Shown one piece after another: positions 34,651 through 44,321 of a stretch of DNA of 64,000 nucleotides (positions are counted from its first letter, which is position 1; each line of letters begins with the position of its first letter). The position numbers and the translations under genes were made by a program. This stretch comes from Roseiarcus sp963732155 (lineage in GTDB: Bacteria > Pseudomonadota > Alphaproteobacteria > Rhizobiales > Beijerinckiaceae), in assembly GCA_963732155.1 (NCBI GenBank), contig CAVSYB010000003.1:107069-171068 (forward strand), in the 5' to 3' direction. The notes below the pieces were generated by a model. The model was not told the DNA's origin and did not search any database. It worked only from the letters and a program-made list of their open reading frames with translations.

Positions 34651-35616
34651 GTGGCGGAGCGGGTCCTCGTCACCGGCGCGTCGGGCTTCCTCGGCCGAAG
34701 CCTGCTTCCGGCCCTGACCCGCCGCGGCTATGCGATCGTCGCGCCGGTTCGCCGCGAGCAGCCGCCGCAGGACGGGGTGGTCTTCCCGCTCGTCGAGAGC
34801 CTCGAGACCGTCGACTGGCGCCCCCTTCTCGCCGGCGTCGACGCGGTGGTGCATCTGGCCGCTATCGCCCATGCGAAAAGCGCCGGCGCCGAGGATGTCT
34901 ACGATCGGATCAACGCCGAGGCCGTCCTGCGCCTGGCGAAGGCCGGCGAGGGTCGCGCGTCGCGCCTGACGTTCGTCTCCTCCATTCGCGCGATATCCGG
35001 CCCGACGGCCGAAGCGGTCCTCGACGACGACAGTCTCCCTGCGCCGACCGACGCCTACGGGCGCGCAAAGCTCAGGGCGGAACGCGGCCTTGCCGGACTT
35101 GGTTTGCCCACGACCATTCTACGGCCTGTCACGATCTACGGCGTCGGCGTGAAGGGCAATCTGGCGAGGCTGGCGCGATGGGCGGACAGTCCGGCGCCGC
35201 TGCCCTTCGGCGCCTTGCGGGCGCCGCGCTCGTTCCTCAGCGTCGACAATTTCGCCAGCGCGATCCTGTTCAGCCTGGCGCGAACGGGATCGGCCAGCGA
35301 GAGCTTCGTTCTCGCCGATCCCGAGCCTTCCACCGTCGCCGATCTGCTCGCCGGCCTGCGCGCCGGCCTTGGCCGACCCGCTCGCTTGTGGGCGGCGCCG
35401 CCCCGTCTCATCGGCGCCTTGGCGGCGATGATCGGTCAGGGGGAGAATTGGGCGGTCCTGGCGGGCGCCCTCGCCGTCCGGCCGCGCAAGATGCTGGAGG
35501 CCGGCTGGTCGCCGCCGGTCGCAACAAGCGTCCACGGCGCGCGGCTGTGGGGCGAGGAAATGCGCGCCGATCGCGACGGCGCCGGCGCGCCGCGACGGCT
35601 CGACCCGACGGGATAG
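34651..35616 (+). CDS. NAD-dependent epimerase/dehydratase (extended SDR), nucleotide-sugar type
   Basis: 321 residues from GTG 34651. Rossmann start 'ERVLVTGASGFLGRSLL', 'VVHLAAIAHAKSA', Ser in 'FVSSIRAISG' and the catalytic pair in 'DAYGRAKLRAE'. It is coupled to the upstream sugar-phosphate transferase. In Rhizobium etli O-antigen synthesis a similar pair (WreU transferase, WreQ reductase of UDP-4-keto-QuiNAc) begins the chain; that role is a reasonable guess here, and a 4-epimerase is the alternative. Confidence 0.88.
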   Translation: MAERVLVTGASGFLGRSLLPALTRRGYAIVAPVRREQPPQDGVVFPLVESLETVDWRPLLAGVDAVVHLAAIAHAKSAGAEDVYDRINAEAVLRLAKAGEGRASRLTFVSSIRAISGPTAEAVLDDDSLPAPTDAYGRAKLRAERGLAGLGLPTTILRPVTIYGVGVKGNLARLARWADSPAPLPFGALRAPRSFLSVDNFASAILFSLARTGSASESFVLADPEPSTVADLLAGLRAGLGRPARLWAAPPRLIGALAAMIGQGENWAVLAGALAVRPRKMLEAGWSPPVATSVHGARLWGEEMRADRDGAGAPRRLDPTG

Positions 35617-35750
35617 CCGGTTCGGCCGCGCCGCCCGTTGTGCTATTCAAGGCGAGCGGCCCGCGTCACGATGGCGGATTCGTCGGCGATCGGCCGCCGG
35701 GCGGCGAGCCGGCTCCGGCGGCGTCGGGGCGCAACAAAGGGACAGGCCGG

Positions 35751-36437
35751 ATGGTCGGTGAAATCACAATCGCGCCGTCGATCCTCGCCGCCGATTTCTC
35801 GCGGCTTGCCGAAGAGATCAGCGCGGTCGAGCAAGCCGGCGCCGACTGGCACCATCTCGACGTCATGGACGGTCATTTCGTGCCCAACATTTCGTTTGGG
35901 CCGCCGGTCATCGAAAGCCTGCGGCGCCTCACCGCGCGGACGTTCGACGTCCATTTGATGATCGCGCCGGCCGACCCCTATCTGGAAGCCTTCGCCGCGG
36001 CCGGCGCCGATCGAATCACGGTCCACGCCGAAGCCGGCCCCCATCTCGACCGATCGCTGCAGGCGATCCGCGGCCTCGGCAAGAAAGCCGGCGTCGCGAT
36101 CAATCCCGCCACGCCGGAAAGCGCGATCCAGTACGAACTCGACCGGCTCGACCTCATCCTGGTCATGACGGTGAATCCGGGCTTCGGCGGCCAGGCGTTC
36201 ATTCCGGCGATGATCGACAAGGTCCGCCGCGTCAGAGCGATGATCGGCGAGCGGCCGATCGCGCTCGAAGTCGACGGCGGCGTCGGACCGCACAACGCCG
36301 GCGCGCTGACGCAGGCGGGCGCCGACGTTCTCGTCGTCGGCTCCGCCATTTACCACGGCGCCTCGGCAGCGGCCTATCGAGCCGAGATCGACGCCTTGCG
36401 CGGCGCCGCGCTGCAGGGGCGAGCGCAGCGCGGATGA
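35751..36437 (+). CDS. rpe: Ribulose-phosphate 3-epimerase
   Basis: 228 residues from ATG 35751. Interconverts ribulose 5-phosphate and xylulose 5-phosphate in the pentose phosphate and Calvin cycles. TIM barrel with 'IAPSILAADFSRLAEEI', metal ligands in 'WHHLDVMDGHFVPN', 'VHLMI' and 'EVDGGVGPHN', and the phosphate site 'VNPGFGGQAF'. It is 134 bp from the envelope-sugar pair upstream and converges with the cytochrome gene. Confidence 0.97.
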   Translation: MVGEITIAPSILAADFSRLAEEISAVEQAGADWHHLDVMDGHFVPNISFGPPVIESLRRLTARTFDVHLMIAPADPYLEAFAAAGADRITVHAEAGPHLDRSLQAIRGLGKKAGVAINPATPESAIQYELDRLDLILVMTVNPGFGGQAFIPAMIDKVRRVRAMIGERPIALEVDGGVGPHNAGALTQAGADVLVVGSAIYHGASAAAYRAEIDALRGAALQGRAQRG

Positions 36438-36453
36438 CCGAACGCCGCCGCGC

Positions 36454-36843
36454 TCAAAGCTTCTTGCCGTCGGGCCCGAACTGCTTGAGATAGGCGATGA
36501 CATTGTCGATGTCGGCCTGCGACGACAGCCCGACGAAGGCCATCTTGGTGCCGGGCACCTTGGCGCGCGGGTTCTTCAGATATTCCTTGAGAGTCGCCTC
36601 GTCCCAGGTGAAGCCCGAACTCTTGTTGGCGTCGCTGTAGGAATAGCCGGGAAAGGTCCCGGCCGGACGGCCGACGATTCCATTCAGCGAGGGGCCGACC
36701 ATGTTGCGGGCGCCCTCGCCGATCATATGGCACGCCCTGCATTTGATGAACACGTGCTCCCCCGCCGCCGCGTCCTGGGCGCGCGCGGCGCCGGCCGAAG
36801 CGACCAGCGCGGTCAAAGCGATCGTCAAGGCAACCCGTTTCAT
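36454..36843 (-). CDS. Class I c-type cytochrome, periplasmic
   Basis: 129 residues from ATG 36843 with GTGAGG upstream; the frame is open further but without a signal-like start. Signal peptide 'ALTIALTALVASAGAARA', one haem site 'CRACH', and an axial Met in 'VPGTKMAFVG'. The size and 'GPSLNGIVGRPAGTFPGYSY' match cytochrome c2/c550. It probably shuttles electrons between the bc1 complex and an oxidase. It converges with rpe and has no operon partner. Confidence 0.92.
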   Translation of the reverse strand: MKRVALTIALTALVASAGAARAQDAAAGEHVFIKCRACHMIGEGARNMVGPSLNGIVGRPAGTFPGYSYSDANKSSGFTWDEATLKEYLKNPRAKVPGTKMAFVGLSSQADIDNVIAYLKQFGPDGKKL

Positions 36844-36963
36844 GGCGAACCTCACCTGCGGAAATCTCCACCCCGGACTGTATTCCCCCATCGTCGCGCG
36901 CCCGACAAGCCGCCTTGGCGACAAAATCTGCGGCGAACCGACGCGCTGACGCCCTCGCCCCGG

Positions 36964-39897
36964 CTAAATCAGGTCGAAACGCGCCAGCGCCGCCTCGATC
37001 TTGACGATCCGCGCCAAGGCGGCGTCGCGGCGCTCGCGGTTTTCCTCGACGACTTCCTCCGGCGCCCGCGCCACAAAGTCCGCGTTGGCGAGCTTGGCGT
37101 CGACGCCGGCGACTTCCTTGCGCTGCGCGGCGATTTCCCTGGCGAGGCGGGCGCGCTCGGCGTCGATGTCGACGACCCCCGCCAGCGGCAGCACGGCCAC
37201 GGTGTCGCGCACCAGCATCTGCGCCGACCCGGCGGGCGCGGCCTGCGCAAAGCCGATTTCCGTCACGCGGGCGAGGCGCTGGATCGTCTCGCCCCAGTTC
37301 TCGACATAGGCGACGATCGGCGCCGACGCCTCGACCAGCGTCAGCGGCAATTGCGCGGCGGGCGGCACGCCCATCTCGGAACGCACCGAGCGGATTTCCG
37401 ACACGAGGTCGATCAGCCAGCCGATTTCCGCCTCGGCGTCCGGATCGACGGCGAAATCGCCGCGCGGCCACGGCCCCAGCGCGAGAAGCCCGGCGCGCTT
37501 CGGCCCCTCCTCGCCGGCAATCGCCCACAGCTCCTCGGTGAGGAACGGCATGAACGGATGCAGCAGCGCCAGGATTTCGTCGAGCACGTAGGCGATGGTC
37601 GCCTGCGCTTCGGCGCGCGCCGGACCGCCCTCGCCGGCTTGCAGCACCGGCTTGGCGAGTTCGAGGTGCCAGTCGCAGAAAATGTTCCACACGAACCGGT
37701 AGACGGCGTTGGCGGCGTCGTTGAAGCGAAAGGCTTCGATGGCGCGCGCGGCCTCGTCCACCGCCTTGGCGGTCTCGCCGAGAATCCAGCGGTTGAGTTT
37801 GCCGCCGGCGGCGGCGGGGTCGAAGCCGGCGACGCGCCGGCAACCATTGAGTTCGGCGAAGCGCGCGGCGTTCCACAGCTTGGTCGCGAAATTGCGATAG
37901 CCTTCGACGCGGGCGGTCGACAGCTTGATGTCGCGCCCCTGCGCCGCCATCGCGGCGAGCGTGAAGCGCAGCGAATCGGCGCCGTAGCGGTCGATCAGCG
38001 CGAGGGGATCGATGACGTTGCCCTTCGACTTCGACATTTTCGCGCCCTTCTCGTCGCGCACCAGGGCGTGGATGTAGACGTCGCGAAACGGAATTTCGTG
38101 CATGAAATACAGGCCCATCATCATCATCCGGGCGACCCAGAAAAAGATGATGTCGAAGCCGGTCACGAGCACGGAGGTCGGATAATAGCGCTCGAGCTCG
38201 GGCGTCTCCTCGGGCCACCCCAGCGTCGAGAACGGCCATAAAGCCGAGGAGAACCAGGTGTCGAGCACGTCGGGATCGCGCCAGATGGGCGCCGCCGCCA
38301 TCGCAGTCGCAGGATGGGCTGCGGCACGACTCCATTCGGCCATTGCAGCCCGACGGTCGGCAACTATCCTGACTTCACGGCCGTAGTAGGCGTTGGCCGC
38401 AGCGACGACCGATTCCGCATCTTCCCCAACGAAGATCTCGGATTCGTCGAAAACAAAATTGTGGCCGGAGAGCTTCGGCCCGTACCACGCCGGAATCTGG
38501 TGCCCCCACCAGAGCTGGCGCGAGACGCACCACGGCTGGATGTTCTCCAGCCAGTCGAAATAGGTCTTCTCCCAGTTCTTCGGCGTGAACGCGGTGCGCC
38601 GCGCGCGCACCGCCGCGAGGGCCGGCTGCGCCAGCGTCCTGGCGTCGACATACCACTGGTCGGTCAGCCACGGCTCGATCACCGCGTTGGAGCGGTCGCC
38701 GTGCGGAACCGTATGCGTATTGGGCTCGATTTTCTCGAGCAGGCCGAGCGCCGCCATCATCGCCACAACGCGCTTGCGCGCCTCGAAGCGGTCGAGGCCG
38801 TCGAGGACGCCGACCGTGCGCGCCGCGTCGTGATCCTGCGTGGGAATTCCTTCGAAGAAGGCGAGATTGCCCCTGAGCTGGATGCGCGCCTCGGCATCGA
38901 GAATATTGATCGGCCGCGCGCCTTCGGCCTCGTGCCGCTTGCCGACCTCGAAGTCGTTGAAGTCATGCGCCGGCGTGATCTTGACCGCGCCCGTGCCCTT
39001 TTCCGGATCGGAATATTCGTCGGCGACGATGGCGATCAGCCGTCCGACCAGCGGCAGGCGCACCCTTTTGCCGATCAGGCGGCGATAGCGCTCGTCGCCG
39101 GGGTGAACCGCCACGGCGGTGTCGCCGAGCATCGTCTCGGGGCGGGTCGTGGCGACGGTGAGCTTTTCGCCGGTCTCTTCGCCCGCCTCGTCGACGACGG
39201 GATAGTCGAAGTAATAGAGGTGGCCGTTCGGGTTGCGGTCGAGAATTTTGCCGAGCGCCGCGGCGTCGAACGGCGCTCCATCGTCCCGCGTCCATTTGAA
39301 CGAGCCGCGGCACTCGACCTGCACGACTTCGAGATCGGAGATCGCGGTCTGGAATTTCGGATCCCAATTGACGAGACGCTTGTCCTTGTAGACGAGCCCT
39401 TCGCGGTGAAGCTGCACGAAGACCTTGATCACCGCTTTCGACAGGCCTTCGTCCATCGTGAAGCGCTCGCGGCTCCAGTCGCAGGAGGCGCCGAGCCGCT
39501 TCAACTGGTTGACGATGGCGCCGCCCAATTCGGCCTTCCACGCCCACACCCGCTCGAGGAATTTCTCGCGGCCGAGCTCGCGCCGGCCCGGCTCCTGCCG
39601 CTCCATCAACTGGCGCTCGACCACCATTTGCGTGGCGATGCCGGCGTGATCGGTGCCGGGCTGCCACAACACGTCCCTGCCCTTCATGCGCCAATAGCGA
39701 CACAGGATGTCCTGCAGCGTGTTGTTGAGCGCATGGCCCATATGCAGGTTGCCGGTGACGTTGGGCGGCGGGATCACCACGCAAAACGCTTCCGCGTCAG
39801 CGCGCTCGGGCCGCCCGGCGCGGAACGCGCCTTCCGCCTCCCATCGCGCCGAAATGCGTCCTTCGACGGCGGCGGGGTCGAATGTCTTTTCCATCAT
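36964..39897 (-). CDS. valS: Valyl-tRNA synthetase
   Basis: 977 residues from ATG 39897 (a second ATG follows directly; TTG 39903 is also open). Class I synthetase with 'PPPNVTGNLHMGHALNNTLQ' (HIGH-type motif) and 'KMSKSKGNVIDP' (KMSKS). The editing domain ('TTRPETMLGDTAVAVHP'), anticodon-binding domain and C-terminal coiled arm are all present. Followed in the opposite direction by no operon gene; popZ lies just upstream on the same strand. Confidence 0.97.
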   Translation of the reverse strand: MMEKTFDPAAVEGRISARWEAEGAFRAGRPERADAEAFCVVIPPPNVTGNLHMGHALNNTLQDILCRYWRMKGRDVLWQPGTDHAGIATQMVVERQLMERQEPGRRELGREKFLERVWAWKAELGGAIVNQLKRLGASCDWSRERFTMDEGLSKAVIKVFVQLHREGLVYKDKRLVNWDPKFQTAISDLEVVQVECRGSFKWTRDDGAPFDAAALGKILDRNPNGHLYYFDYPVVDEAGEETGEKLTVATTRPETMLGDTAVAVHPGDERYRRLIGKRVRLPLVGRLIAIVADEYSDPEKGTGAVKITPAHDFNDFEVGKRHEAEGARPINILDAEARIQLRGNLAFFEGIPTQDHDAARTVGVLDGLDRFEARKRVVAMMAALGLLEKIEPNTHTVPHGDRSNAVIEPWLTDQWYVDARTLAQPALAAVRARRTAFTPKNWEKTYFDWLENIQPWCVSRQLWWGHQIPAWYGPKLSGHNFVFDESEIFVGEDAESVVAAANAYYGREVRIVADRRAAMAEWSRAAAHPATAMAAAPIWRDPDVLDTWFSSALWPFSTLGWPEETPELERYYPTSVLVTGFDIIFFWVARMMMMGLYFMHEIPFRDVYIHALVRDEKGAKMSKSKGNVIDPLALIDRYGADSLRFTLAAMAAQGRDIKLSTARVEGYRNFATKLWNAARFAELNGCRRVAGFDPAAAGGKLNRWILGETAKAVDEAARAIEAFRFNDAANAVYRFVWNIFCDWHLELAKPVLQAGEGGPARAEAQATIAYVLDEILALLHPFMPFLTEELWAIAGEEGPKRAGLLALGPWPRGDFAVDPDAEAEIGWLIDLVSEIRSVRSEMGVPPAAQLPLTLVEASAPIVAYVENWGETIQRLARVTEIGFAQAAPAGSAQMLVRDTVAVLPLAGVVDIDAERARLAREIAAQRKEVAGVDAKLANADFVARAPEEVVEENRERRDAALARIVKIEAALARFDLI

Positions 39898-40007
39898 GAA
39901 CAAGCCCAGGCCCGCCCGGGACGGGCGCGGCCGACCGCCTGCGAGGCGCGCCGGGGTTAAAGCGCAGGGCGCGGCGCAAAGTCAACGCGGATGAGAGAGG
40001 GCGAAAC

Positions 40008-40625
40008 CTAGCGGGCGCCGCGCGCGACGCGTTGGATTTCGGCGCGCACGAGCCGCTCGACGATGGCCGGCAAATTGTCGTCGAGCCAGCTCTTCAGCAT
40101 CGGGCGCAGCATTTCGCGAGTCAGGTTCTCGATCATCGCGGTGCTCTGCATCGCCACGCTCGCCGAGAGCGCCTGAAACGAAGCGGCCACCACCGCCTCG
40201 GTCTCCGGCGAGGCGAACGGCTCCTCCTCGGCCGGCGCCGCGTTCGACCCCGGCGCGGGCGCATCAGGCGCGGCCGCCGCGGCCGGCTGCGCGGCGGGCG
40301 CGGGTTCGGCGGCCGGCTCGGGCTTCTCCCACACGACCTTCGGCGACGGGGCGGCGACGGCGGGCGCCGGCGACGGCGGCGCGGCTTCCGGCGTCGAAGC
40401 GACCGGACGGGCCGGCGGGACCGCGTTGTTGGTGTAGACGATCTGCGGCCCGGCCGCCGAACCGGCTTTCGGAGCCGGCGCGCTCGCCGCGGGCGGCTCC
40501 CTGTCGTCCGCGATGATGCTGCGGATCGAGGCGAGAATCTCTTCCATTGAAGGTTCGTGGGCGCGTTGCGCGCGCCGCAAGGATTCGAGATCCCGGTCTG
40601 TCGAAGAAGGATTGGGTGCGCTCAT
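40008..40625 (-). CDS. popZ: PopZ-like polar organising protein (DUF2497)
   Basis: 205 residues from ATG 40625. Three parts typical of PopZ: an N-terminal helix 'EPSMEEILASIRSIIADDRE', a long Pro/Ala/Glu-rich disordered middle, and a conserved helical C-terminus 'LRPMLKSWLDDNLPAIVERL' followed by 'VRAEIQRVARG'. In Caulobacter PopZ forms a polar matrix that anchors the ParB-parS centromere complex. The position upstream of valS is conserved in alphaproteobacteria and supports the call. Confidence 0.9.
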   Translation of the reverse strand: MSAPNPSSTDRDLESLRRAQRAHEPSMEEILASIRSIIADDREPPAASAPAPKAGSAAGPQIVYTNNAVPPARPVASTPEAAPPSPAPAVAAPSPKVVWEKPEPAAEPAPAAQPAAAAAPDAPAPGSNAAPAEEEPFASPETEAVVAASFQALSASVAMQSTAMIENLTREMLRPMLKSWLDDNLPAIVERLVRAEIQRVARGAR

Positions 40626-40844
40626 GGCCTCTGCCCCCTGGCGCCCGATTGCGCCTCGCATCGTTGAACCTTCGCTCCCGACTTCGGGCGCCGATCGAAA
40701 ATCAAACGCGCCGCCGCGCCGTCGAAAACGCCTCCGGCCGCGCGCGCCGAACGCCATCGATAGGCCCTCGCGTCGCGTCCGCGCAAGGCGCCGGCGTCGC
40801 TATTTGCCGGCCGCCGCCACTAATCCACAAGCGCCCTCGATCGC

Positions 40845-42260
40845 TCAGCGTCCATCCGGCGTGCGCAAGCCGATCCAGCGATCCTTGACCTGATCGAAAT
40901 GCACCTTGGGATCGTATTGGACGGCGGCCAGTCCGAGGCTGGCCGTCGACAGGCGGCCGATCGCCGACATCACGCTATAAGAGGCGACGACGGCGTCATG
41001 CTGCGCCGAAACGAGCTGCACGCGAGCGCTGAGCAGCGTCTGCTGCGCGGTCAGCACGTCGAACGTCGTGCGCTGACCGACCTTGGCTTCCTCGCGCACG
41101 CCGGCGAGCGCGATTTCCGCCGCCGCGACCTGCGCCTTGGCGGAGCGGATGATCGCCGCCGAATTCGAGTTGACGCCCCAGGCGGAGACGACCGCGGCGC
41201 GCACCTTGTCGCGCTGCAGGTCGGTCTGCAACTCCTGCTGACCGAGCTGTTCCTTGGCCTGGCGCGTCGAGGCGTAGGTGGCGCCGCCGTCGTAGATCGG
41301 AATGCTGATCTGCCCCATCAGCGAATAGGTCAGCGCGCGATTCGGCAGCGGAAAACCGGTGAGGTCCCATTGCTGCTGAAGCTGGCCGGTCAATCCGACG
41401 GTCGGCAGCAGCGCGCCCTCGACCACCTTGACGTTGAGTTGGGCCGCGTCGACGCCGAACAGCGAGCCGACGATCGCCGGATGCTCGACCTGCGAGATGG
41501 CGATCGCCTCAGTGAGCGTCCTCGGCAACGGCTTGCCGAGCGCGCGGACCGGCGCGAGGTTCTTCGGCTCTTCGCCGATCACCTGCCGGTAGCTGGCGAT
41601 CGACGTCTCCAACGTCGACTGCGCCTGGAGCGCGGTCGCCTGCGCGCCGGCCAGGCTCGCTTCGGCCTGCGCGACGTCGGTGCGCGTCACCTCGCCGACC
41701 GTGAATCGATCGTTGGTCTGACGCAACTGTTCCTGCAGCACTTCGACGTTGTTGCGGTCGAGATCGAGGATCGCGGTGTCGCGCAGAACGTCCATATAAG
41801 CGGTGACGCCGCTCAACAGGACGTTTTGTTCGGTGTTGCGCAATGTTTCGCGCGCCGCCATCACCCCGGATTCGGCTTGCCGGACCGAATTGTAGGTCCG
41901 GTCGCCGTTCCACAGCGTCTCGTTGACCGTGACGCCGTAGCCGCGCGGCCGCGAATAGAGGTCCTCCGCGCCGCCCGCCGAAGCCGGCCCGGCGGCGTCG
42001 TATTGCTGGACCGCGGCGTTGGCTGTGGCGTTGGCGGTCGGCAGATAGCCGGCGAACGCCTTTGGAACGTTCTCGTCGCTGGCGCGGACCGCCGCGCGCT
42101 GCTGATTGATGTCGGGATTGTTGAAATAGGCCTTGACCAGCGCGCCGCCGATCGTCTCCGCGCGCGCCGCTCCGACGCCGAGCCCCATCGCCGCGATCGC
42201 CGCCGCCAGCGCGACGCCGCGCGCCGCCCCAAGAGAAAGCGCGGCGTTCGGCGCCCTCAT
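40845..42260 (-). CDS. TolC-family outer membrane channel
   Basis: 471 residues from ATG 42260, preceded by AGAGGCGAC; ATG 42281 is a weaker alternative. Signal peptide ending ...GAARAE. Two OEP repeats can be seen: 'TIGGALVKAYFNNPDINQQR' to 'VTRTDVAQAEASLAGAQ', and a second half from about 270 with 'LTAQQTLLSARVQLVSAQHD'. It forms the outer membrane duct of type I secretion or drug efflux. A Pcm-like gene lies 274 bp upstream on the same strand, an order common in Rhizobiales. Confidence 0.92.
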   Translation of the reverse strand: MRAPNAALSLGAARGVALAAAIAAMGLGVGAARAETIGGALVKAYFNNPDINQQRAAVRASDENVPKAFAGYLPTANATANAAVQQYDAAGPASAGGAEDLYSRPRGYGVTVNETLWNGDRTYNSVRQAESGVMAARETLRNTEQNVLLSGVTAYMDVLRDTAILDLDRNNVEVLQEQLRQTNDRFTVGEVTRTDVAQAEASLAGAQATALQAQSTLETSIASYRQVIGEEPKNLAPVRALGKPLPRTLTEAIAISQVEHPAIVGSLFGVDAAQLNVKVVEGALLPTVGLTGQLQQQWDLTGFPLPNRALTYSLMGQISIPIYDGGATYASTRQAKEQLGQQELQTDLQRDKVRAAVVSAWGVNSNSAAIIRSAKAQVAAAEIALAGVREEAKVGQRTTFDVLTAQQTLLSARVQLVSAQHDAVVASYSVMSAIGRLSTASLGLAAVQYDPKVHFDQVKDRWIGLRTPDGR

Positions 42261-42503
42261 GTCGCCTCTTGAAACAAACATCAACGCCCCGTTCTTGGCC
42301 GCCGCTGCCCGGCGCGCTCGATTTTCGATCGCCAAGCGGGCGCTCTTCCGGCGCTCCACCGCGGCGATCCCCGACGGCCGCGTACGCTACCCAAGCCGCG
42401 CAGACGGGGCCGGCGAGTCGACCCCCAAATCAATATAGGCGTTTGCGCGTTGCGGGCTACCGACCTCGTCCGCAGATACCAAGTCATGCCCAGCAATTAT
42501 TTC

Positions 42504-42527
42504 GAGCGTCGCAATTATGCGACACTC
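42504..42527. promoter_or_regulatory. Inverted repeat between the pcm-like and tolC-like genes
   Basis: GTCGCA-ATTA-TGCGAC (42508-42523) is a perfect inverted repeat, extended to GAG/CTC at both ends with one mismatch. It is 8 bp past the pcm-like stop and about 245 bp before the tolC-like start. There is no T run, so an operator for the tolC-like gene is as likely as a terminator. Confidence 0.4.
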
Positions 42528-42534
42528 TGGCCGC

Positions 42535-43203
42535 CTAAAAGGCGAAACTCGGGGCTTTTCGAAAGGCTTCAAGCCTGGGCGCCGTTACGTCAAACAGCAC
42601 GCGCCGGCTTGTCAGGCCGCCGATTGCCTCGATGAGAACCGCCTTGGGCGCGCCGAATGAGGCGTCGACGCCGACCAGACGCCCGCCCGCCGCCAACTGA
42701 CCCAGCAACTTTTCAGGACTGCGCTCGAAGGCGCCGTTGACGAGAATCACGTCGAAAGGCCCGCCCGCCGCGCCATCGGCGAGATCGCCGTCGATAATTT
42801 TAACGGATTGGTCGGCCGCCAGCAGGCGCTTGGCCTCGGCGATCGCCCCTGCGTCCGATTCGAGCGCGACGACGCGCGCCCCGAGCGCCGCCAGGATCGC
42901 CGCGCTGTAGCCGGAACCGCCGCCGACGTCGAGCGCCGTCTCCCCCGGCTGGACGTTCGCCGCCTGAATCAACCGGGCCAGCGTCATCGGCGCGAGCAGA
43001 AGCCGGTCGCGTGCGCCGAGCGCGGCGACGTCACGATCGAGATAGGCGAGCGAGGCGAACGCCGGCGCGACAAAGGCTTGGCGCGGAATGCTCGCAAAGG
43101 CGGCGAGCACGGCTTGATTGGTCACGTCGCAGGTGCGCAACTGGCTGTCCACCATATGCCGCCGGCGGGTGTCGAAATCGTCGCTGGAAATCGCCTCAGG
43201 CAT
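42535..43203 (-). CDS. Protein-L-isoaspartate O-methyltransferase family protein
   Basis: 222 residues from ATG 43203 (GTG 43218 is also possible). SAM-binding fold with 'GETALDVGGGSGYSAAILAA' and an acidic residue in 'VVALESDAGAIAEAKR'. The N-terminal 'RRHMVDSQLRTCDVTNQAVL' is the mark of the alphaproteobacterial Pcm-like group found beside tolC. The isoaspartate-binding part is poorly conserved ('VNGAFERSPEKLL'), so repair of isoaspartyl proteins is not certain. Confidence 0.85.
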   Translation of the reverse strand: MPEAISSDDFDTRRRHMVDSQLRTCDVTNQAVLAAFASIPRQAFVAPAFASLAYLDRDVAALGARDRLLLAPMTLARLIQAANVQPGETALDVGGGSGYSAAILAALGARVVALESDAGAIAEAKRLLAADQSVKIIDGDLADGAAGGPFDVILVNGAFERSPEKLLGQLAAGGRLVGVDASFGAPKAVLIEAIGGLTSRRVLFDVTAPRLEAFRKAPSFAF

Positions 43204-43261
43204 TCGCCCGCCGTTCACTTCCCTGTGATGGCGCAGCGTGGCGCGCCGGGGGATTCAAAAT

Positions 43262-43335
43262 TGGAGGCCTCGCCCGGAATCGAACCGGGGTGCAAGGATT
43301 TGCAGTCCTCTGCGTAGCCACTCCGCCACGAGGCC
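43262..43335 (-). tRNA. tRNA-Cys (GCA)
   Basis: Read on the minus strand from 43335: acceptor GGCCTCG pairs with CGAGGCC, the anticodon loop is CTGCAAA with anticodon GCA, and the T-loop contains GGTTCGATTCC. The discriminator base is U, as required for Cys identity, and the CCA end is encoded (43262-43264). All arms fold normally. Confidence 0.97.
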
Positions 43336-43414
43336 GCGCCGATGCGAACGCTCGCTGCAGCCCCGCCGCTATAGCAAGAATTCGCGCGTGGCGGCAAGTC
43401 GCGGACGCCTCGCG

Positions 43415-44122
43415 TCAAACGGCTTCCTGATCGTGCGCCCAGGGCGAATGGCGGGTGAACGGCAGGGCGAGAAAATAGAGAGCGGTCGCGATCAGCCCGA
43501 GCCTGACCCACAGATCCGGCTCCAGACGCCGCCAGACCGCCAATATCGCGAAAACGCACCAGGCGAGACTCGCCGCGATCGTCCACCACCGCATCGTCAT
43601 GACCCGCAAAGGATGGACATAGACGACCGGCGCGAACATCGCCGCCGCGCCGATCAGCATCGCTGCGGCGCTGACCGGCCAGGGCGGGCGGAAAACGAAG
43701 AGGTAGAACACGAACACGTTCCACAAAGCGGGAAAGCCGCGAAACCAGTTGTCGCTGGTTTTCATGCGCCGGTCGGCGAAATAAAGCGCCGATGCGATGG
43801 TGACGACAAGACCGATCCAGAAGGCGACCGAGGTCGGCATCAGATCGGAGCGCCACAGCGCGACCACCGGCGTCACCACATAGGCCAGAAAGTCGATCAC
43901 GAGATCGAGGACGACGCCGTCGATCGTCGCGGCGGTTTCGGTGACGCGCGCGGCGCGCGCCAGCGTGCCGTCGACGCCGTCGATGAACATCGCCAGGCCG
44001 AGCCAGGCGAAGGTCGAGGGAAAGTCGCGCTCGATCGCCGCGTAGAGCGCGAGCAGCGCCACGGCGCCGCCGGAAGCCGTCAGCACATGGACCAGGAAGC
44101 CCGCCGCATTCCGCACGGGCAT
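43415..44122 (-). CDS. pcs: Phosphatidylcholine synthase
   Basis: 235 residues from ATG 44122, 8 nt behind GGAGG; ATG 44143 is an alternative. Condenses CDP-diacylglycerol with choline to make phosphatidylcholine in one step in the inner membrane. It has the CDP-alcohol transferase motif in the spacing typical of Pcs ('DGVDGTLARAAR' ... 'DGVVLDLVIDF') and about eight hydrophobic segments. Pcs is found in Rhizobiales and relatives, many of which live with eukaryotic hosts or take up choline. Confidence 0.93.
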   Translation of the reverse strand: MPVRNAAGFLVHVLTASGGAVALLALYAAIERDFPSTFAWLGLAMFIDGVDGTLARAARVTETAATIDGVVLDLVIDFLAYVVTPVVALWRSDLMPTSVAFWIGLVVTIASALYFADRRMKTSDNWFRGFPALWNVFVFYLFVFRPPWPVSAAAMLIGAAAMFAPVVYVHPLRVMTMRWWTIAASLAWCVFAILAVWRRLEPDLWVRLGLIATALYFLALPFTRHSPWAHDQEAV

Positions 44123-44321
44123 GCGCCTGTCCTCCATGCTCATGACCGCCCTGCCCCCAAGCGGCCCCGCGCGGGATTCCGGAGGCCGCCTCGATTCGCG
44201 CGACGCTCGCCTGGACAGGAAGAAAGCATGCGTGCGACAATTCGGCAATGTCGGGCGGGAGGCCCTTCGACGGCGCCGGGGCGCGGCGTTCGTCGCGCCG
44301 ATCGATGGAAAACCTGTCGCG

